Shown here one piece after another: positions 59,921 to 64,000 of a DNA stretch of 64,000 nt (position 1 is its first letter; each line of letters opens with the position of its first letter). The stretch covers positions 1 to 64,000 of the forward strand of contig PDHQ01000105.1 of the NCBI GenBank assembly GCA_003339415.1, read 5' to 3'. The position numbers and the translations under genes are program-made. Under the pieces are notes generated by a model that made no database searches, was not told the origin of the DNA, and was given only the letters and a program-made list of their open reading frames with translations. This DNA comes from Ophiocordyceps camponoti-saundersi (nom. inval.). Taxonomy: Eukaryota > Ascomycota > Sordariomycetes > Hypocreales > Ophiocordycipitaceae.

Positions 59921-60030
59921 ACTTTAGATAGACTTTGCTACTTACTTATATACTCTTCTCTATTAACTTATTAAAACCTAGGATTATAATACCCGCGCGT
60001 TATAAGAATATTATAAGTAGAAGTATATAA

Positions 60031-60262
60031 AAATAATATAATATTTTAAGTCTTATTTAAAAATATAATAGAGAATAGTATAGTTTTTATAAGTAGCGAG
60101 TATAAATAATAACGCTATAATCTTACCGCTTAGCTATATACCTTAAACTACTTTATAGCGATTATTTCCTTTTTAGGATTTTTAGTTATTACTTATAAGA
60201 CTAATACTTACTTTTAAGCTATAAAAGAAGCACCTTCTAATTTATATATATATAATACTTTT
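60031..60262 (+). repeat. R1 fragment (copy 5)
   Basis: ATATTTTAAGTCTTATTTAA to TAAAAGAAGCACCTTCTAATT matches the first 230 bp of R1. It stops at the TA microsatellite, and no CCCCC follows. It separates R6 copies a and b. Confidence 0.6.
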
Positions 60263-60284
60263 TAAGTATATTATACTTATACGA

Positions 60285-60500
60285 TAACGATAATTAAAGT
60301 ATATATTATTACTATAATTTTATTATAAGGTAATAGTAGCACTAATAAAGGTATTAATATTCCTAATACTATAACTAGGATAATAACTTTACTAAGTCTA
60401 TATCGCTAGACTAGGCTTTTAAAAAGGGCCGGTAGCGCTAACTAAGTAAGAGGGATACCTATAAGGTAAGTTATATAATAGATTCCTTTCTAAACTACTA
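60285..60500 (+). repeat. Repeat R4, copy 2
   Basis: This is the direct match to 41,735-41,970, keeping GTAGCGCTAACTAAGTAAGA. It lies directly after the R1 fragment. Confidence 0.7.
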
Positions 60501-60929
60501 TATAATAAGCGATAAAAAACCTATAATAATCGCCGTTAATAAATAGGTTTATAACGCCTCGTCTTCTAATACCGAATATAACTCCTTATAAAAGTAAAGA
60601 TATAGCGCGCCCGTAATTAAAAGAAAACGCGCTTTACTAAATAGTTAGATAGGCTAATAAATATAACCGAGTCCTGCTAACTATATAATAAGCCTCCTCG
60701 CTAATTAAACGTATAGCTTCTATATACCGATTAAAACGCTAAATAACGATACTTAAAATATTATTTTAATACCTTAACTATCTCCTTTACTTACTTAAAA
60801 ACTTAGTATATAAAGAGCTAAACTCTTAGAGAGATTTTTAGCATATACCTTATAATATAATCTAAAAATATTATACGCGGTAATTTAGTAATAAAACGCG
60901 TCCTTACTTAGCTTATTTAATACTTATAA
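60501..60929 (-). pseudogene. Decayed coding stretch, possibly the 3' part of R6b
   Basis: The minus strand reads YNIFRLYYKVYAKNLSKSLA near 60,870-60,810. After frame changes it reads LISEEAYYIV-like and KRVFF segments near 60,690-60,620. It lies directly downstream of R6 copy b on the same strand and may be its C-terminal part. No matching segment follows copy a. Confidence 0.4.
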
Positions 60930-62050
60930 ATAGTATATTTTTAAGATTCTTAGAAGATTCCCCTTTAAGTATTTTTCTTATTATAACTTACTATCTATAT
61001 TCCTTTAATATACTCCCCTTTTCGCTACCTTATAACTTTAGGCATTTATAATATATCCCGCTAGGATATAGCTAGCTACTCTAAGCCCCTATTTAATATC
61101 TAAATAGTTCTTTCTAAGTAATTTAGTAATTTACTCTTATTCCTAATATATAAAGTTTCTATAATAATATAATTAGTATATTAATCTCTAAACTCCCCCG
61201 TAACCTTAATATAATTTATAAACGCCTAGTGCACGCTTTTATTATTATATCTACGGTATTATCTAACTACTTTTTTATAACTAGCTATTATAATCCTTTA
61301 TATCTAGTTAGGTATCTTAAAAATACTAGTAATATATTTCTTATCTATATTATTCTAGTTATTAAGAGGTATAGTAATACTTAAGTTCCTCTTTATAAGT
61401 AAAGCTATTACCCTCTCCTTACTATCTTATTTTTTCTTAGTATCTCTCGCTTTCCCTAAATAACTATTTAATAAACTTATATTTATTATATAATACTTAA
61501 GCCTCGTAGTAGAGTCTGCTAATATCGTTTTTAAGCTATAGAAGATCTTCTCCTCCCTAATAATTTTCTTAATCCTCCTAAATAGCGATCCCGGGAAATC
61601 TATATTCGTAAGAGTCTGCTACGCGGATATCTTATAATATCGAGAAAATAATAACTCTTAAGATATAAAAGAATACCTAAAGGGCGGCTATAAGAACGGA
61701 AAACCGAAAATTTTACCCTCTCTTTATAATAAATAAAGTAAAGTTAATAATAGGAGTGTTTTTTAGGCTATATAACGAATCTTAATACCTTATAAAATTT
61801 AGAAGAAAATATAAATTACTACCGTAAGAAAGGAAACGAAGACTTTAATATCTTTATAATAGTAAATAAAGTAAACTTAACGAGAGAGGATTCCTTATAT
61901 AGTATAACGAATATCTTAATTTTTATATATTTATACCTTAAATTACTAATTTCTTACGCTTTTATTCCTTCTTTAACTTTTAAAATTACGATTCTTTCCT
62001 TTTAAACGCTTTTCCTATATTTTTCTATTATTCTCTATCTACGCTAAAAG
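60930..62050 (-). pseudogene. R6 copy b: best-preserved copy
   Basis: On the minus strand near 61,600-61,400 a run of about 60 codons has no stop: DFPGSLFRRIKKIIREEK, IFYSLKTILADSTTRLKYY, SLLNSYLGKARDTKKK. Then comes TAA, DSKERVIALLIKRNLSITIP, TAG, and NNIDKKYITSIFKI. Stops sit at probable Q and W positions. The right part contains a duplicated AATAAAGTAAA-TTAA-GGAG-type segment (61,720-61,770 and 61,860-61,900) seen once in copy a and twice in copy c. The family is unidentified and no catalytic motif was recognised. Confidence 0.65.
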
Positions 62051-62985
62051 AATCTATATAATAACTCTCTAAACTACTTACTTAGAATATACTTCGGTAC
62101 CTTCTTATATATAACTTAGACTAACTAATTAGCTTTCGAAATTAATAAACTTATTACTAATAGTTTAACTAATAAGCTTACTAGATTACTATACTAGCAG
62201 TACGTACTACTAGTATATACCTGCTATTTAATTTTTTAAGTTTTTTTTTTAGTATTATATTATTTTTCTTTCCTCTCTCTTACGGCTTTAGTGTTTTTTC
62301 TTCGGCTTTCTGCTTTTTTTTTAGCACTAATAGTTTCTCCTTTTCCGGGTCTAGTTTTCCCTATCCCCGAAGAGTATATATTAGGGGTAGTAGAGAGGGT
62401 ACTAAGGGCGTATATATAATATATAAAAATATAGTTTACTATAAGGGTTAGATTATATACTTTCGGAGGGTTAGACGATTCTCCTTTATATATTAACCCT
62501 TATTTTTAGTACCTCTATTTCTATATTTCCCCTTTTATTTTAAGTGCGCTAGCCTTATATTAAGATACTTATACTTAAAAGGTATATATACTAGGAATTA
62601 GCTTAACTTAGGTAAGTAAACGAAATATAGTTTTATTTATTTATTAAGTTTATATCTTAGTATTCCTTTTATTTATACTATTTAGTATATTTAATAAATA
62701 CTTATAAATAGTATATATATAAGCAGCTACCTAGCAGGCACTTATATAACCTAGCTAGCAGGCCTCTTCTTCTTCCCTTATAGCTACGTAGCTTAAGCTT
62801 AGCCTCTTTATTATTATACTTATATATATATATTTTACTTTTTCGTTACCTTATTATAGTAATAATCTCCTTATAAGAGCTATTATAATATGCCTTTACT
62901 ATTTAAGACTCTTTATCTTTAGTAACTTCCTTTATTACTATATTTTATTAATATTTATTTTCTATACCCCTCCTTATACGCTATT
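62051..62985. other. Spacer with pyrimidine patches and a short direct repeat
   Basis: ACCTAGCAGGCACTTATATA and ACCTAGCTAGCAGGCCTC stand next to each other near 62,730-62,765. A less-mutated pyrimidine patch with TGC and GCA words is at about 62,290-62,340. No gene was found. Confidence 0.45.
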
Positions 62986-62989
62986 ATAA

Positions 62990-64000
62990 CCTTAGCTATT
63001 TATTATATATCTTACTAGGACGCGTCTAATACCTCTAAGCCTCTAAATAAATATCGAAACCGTTCCTTTCTAAGAAACTAAAGGACTTTAATACGCTCTT
63101 ATAGCACGAATTTCTTATAATAATATAATTAGTATATTAATCTCTAAAGGCCCTAGTAACCTTAATATATTCGTAAAATAGCTAGGGCACGCTCTTATTC
63201 TTATATTCTTTATATAGATTAACCACGTCTCTATAACTAGCTACTATAATCTTTTATATTTAGTTAGATATTTTAAGAAGGCGAGTAATTCGTTTTTAAT
63301 TTATAATATCTAAGTTATTAAGAGCTAGGCAAATAGTTACGGCTCTTTTTAACTTTTTAGCTATAACCCTCTCCTTATTATCTTATTTTATTTTATTATT
63401 TATCGCTTTTTTTTAAACTATAGCTTAAAATACTTACGTTAGTAGTATATTACTTAAGCATCTTATTAAAATTCCCTAATACTATCTATAATATATAGTA
63501 AAGATTACTATTTTAGATACGCTTTCTAATTAGCTTAAATAGGGATCCGGGAAAATCGATAACCTTATAAGTCTCTAATAAAGATATCTCGTAATATAGA
63601 TATAACGATAACTTTTAAGATAATATAAGATACGTAAAGGGCGAGCGCTAGAAAAAAACGAAGATTCTAGCTATTTCTTACGATAAATAAAAAAAAGTTA
63701 ATAAAGGGACGATTTTTTTAGGCGGCGCGATAAATCTCGATAACCCTTAATATATAAAAGAATATAAGAATCCTAATTACGAAGAAAAAAAACGAAGATT
63801 CTACGCCTCTATAATAACGATAAATAAAGTTAAGTTAATAAGAGAGGATTTTTTTACGTAGCGCGACGAATCTCCTAAATTTATACGTTTACACTCCGAA
63901 TTACTAATCTACGCTGCTTTTATTTCTTTGCTAATATCTAAAAGTTACGTTTTCTTACCCCTAAATACCTCCTCTATTATTTTTCTAATATTTCTATCGT
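62990..64000 (-). pseudogene. R6 copy c, cut by the window end
   Basis: The minus strand from the window end reads IRKIIEEVFRGKK near 63,990, then LLDISKEIKAA and NLGDSSRYVKKSSL, and near 63,560 IDFPDPYLS, matching DFPGSLF of copy b. The ATAATATAATTAGTATATTA segment at 63,119 is shared with both other copies (59,138 and 61,162). The left part is more diverged. The gene start would lie beyond the window. Confidence 0.6.

Noticed and set aside
1..64000. Mitochondrial or bacterial AT-rich genome
   Set aside because: Mitochondrial and bacterial AT-rich DNA keeps open frames and ATG codons. Here CpA/TpG loss, universal TAA/TAG interruption, an LTR retrotransposon and satellite DNA point to RIPed nuclear heterochromatin.

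Overview
The window looks like a gene-dead, AT-rich heterochromatic block from a filamentous ascomycete (Pezizomycotina). CpA and its complement TpG have been almost erased, while CpG, CpC and CpT survive and TpA is abundant. That is the signature of repeat-induced point mutation (RIP) carried close to completion. The 5'-most 2.6 kb contains no TG that I could find. ATG is therefore almost absent, TGA is rare, and TAA/TAG stand where CAA, CAG and TGG once stood. I see no intact gene. Everything readable is a relic of transposons or repeated genes, and no rRNA or tRNA was recognised. The species cannot be named from this sequence.

Layout: 1-185 pyrimidine tract; 1.05-3.9 kb repeat family R1 with an R2 copy inside it; 5.6-8.9 kb three direct copies of a decayed minus-strand gene (R7); 10.8-12.4 kb another decayed minus-strand gene; 12.9-23.2 kb two copies of a 2.2-2.4 kb repeat (R8) with a Ty1/copia retrotransposon between them (15,315-20,603, minus strand, exact 5-bp target duplication); 23.2-26.1 kb two head-to-tail R1 copies; 27.3-30.8 kb R2 and R3 copies with long G runs; 30.9-38.7 kb a large satellite; 39.6-50.9 kb an inverted pair of 1.85-kb arms enclosing two divergently oriented decayed genes and several repeats; 51.5-55.2 kb R5 and R2 copies; 56.6-58.5 kb decayed plus-strand genes; 58.9-64.0 kb three direct copies of a decayed minus-strand gene (R6).

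The most distinctive structure is the satellite. A 36-bp unit built on an 18-bp perfect palindrome is interrupted 19 times by a roughly 210-bp block, and it ends in a 31-bp array that appears to be amplified from inside that block. A diverged cousin array lies near 44 kb. Centromeric or pericentromeric identity is possible but cannot be decided from sequence.

The mutation pattern is informative in itself. The surviving CpA sites are mostly GpCpA, and GCGC is kept in 18 of 19 satellite blocks where a neighbouring CGCG is often lost. A cytosine preceded by G therefore seems to be protected. The copia element was identified by integrase, reverse transcriptase and RNase H motifs in the order IN-RT-RH. 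The other decayed genes read as frames broken mainly by TAA/TAG, but I do not recognise their families.
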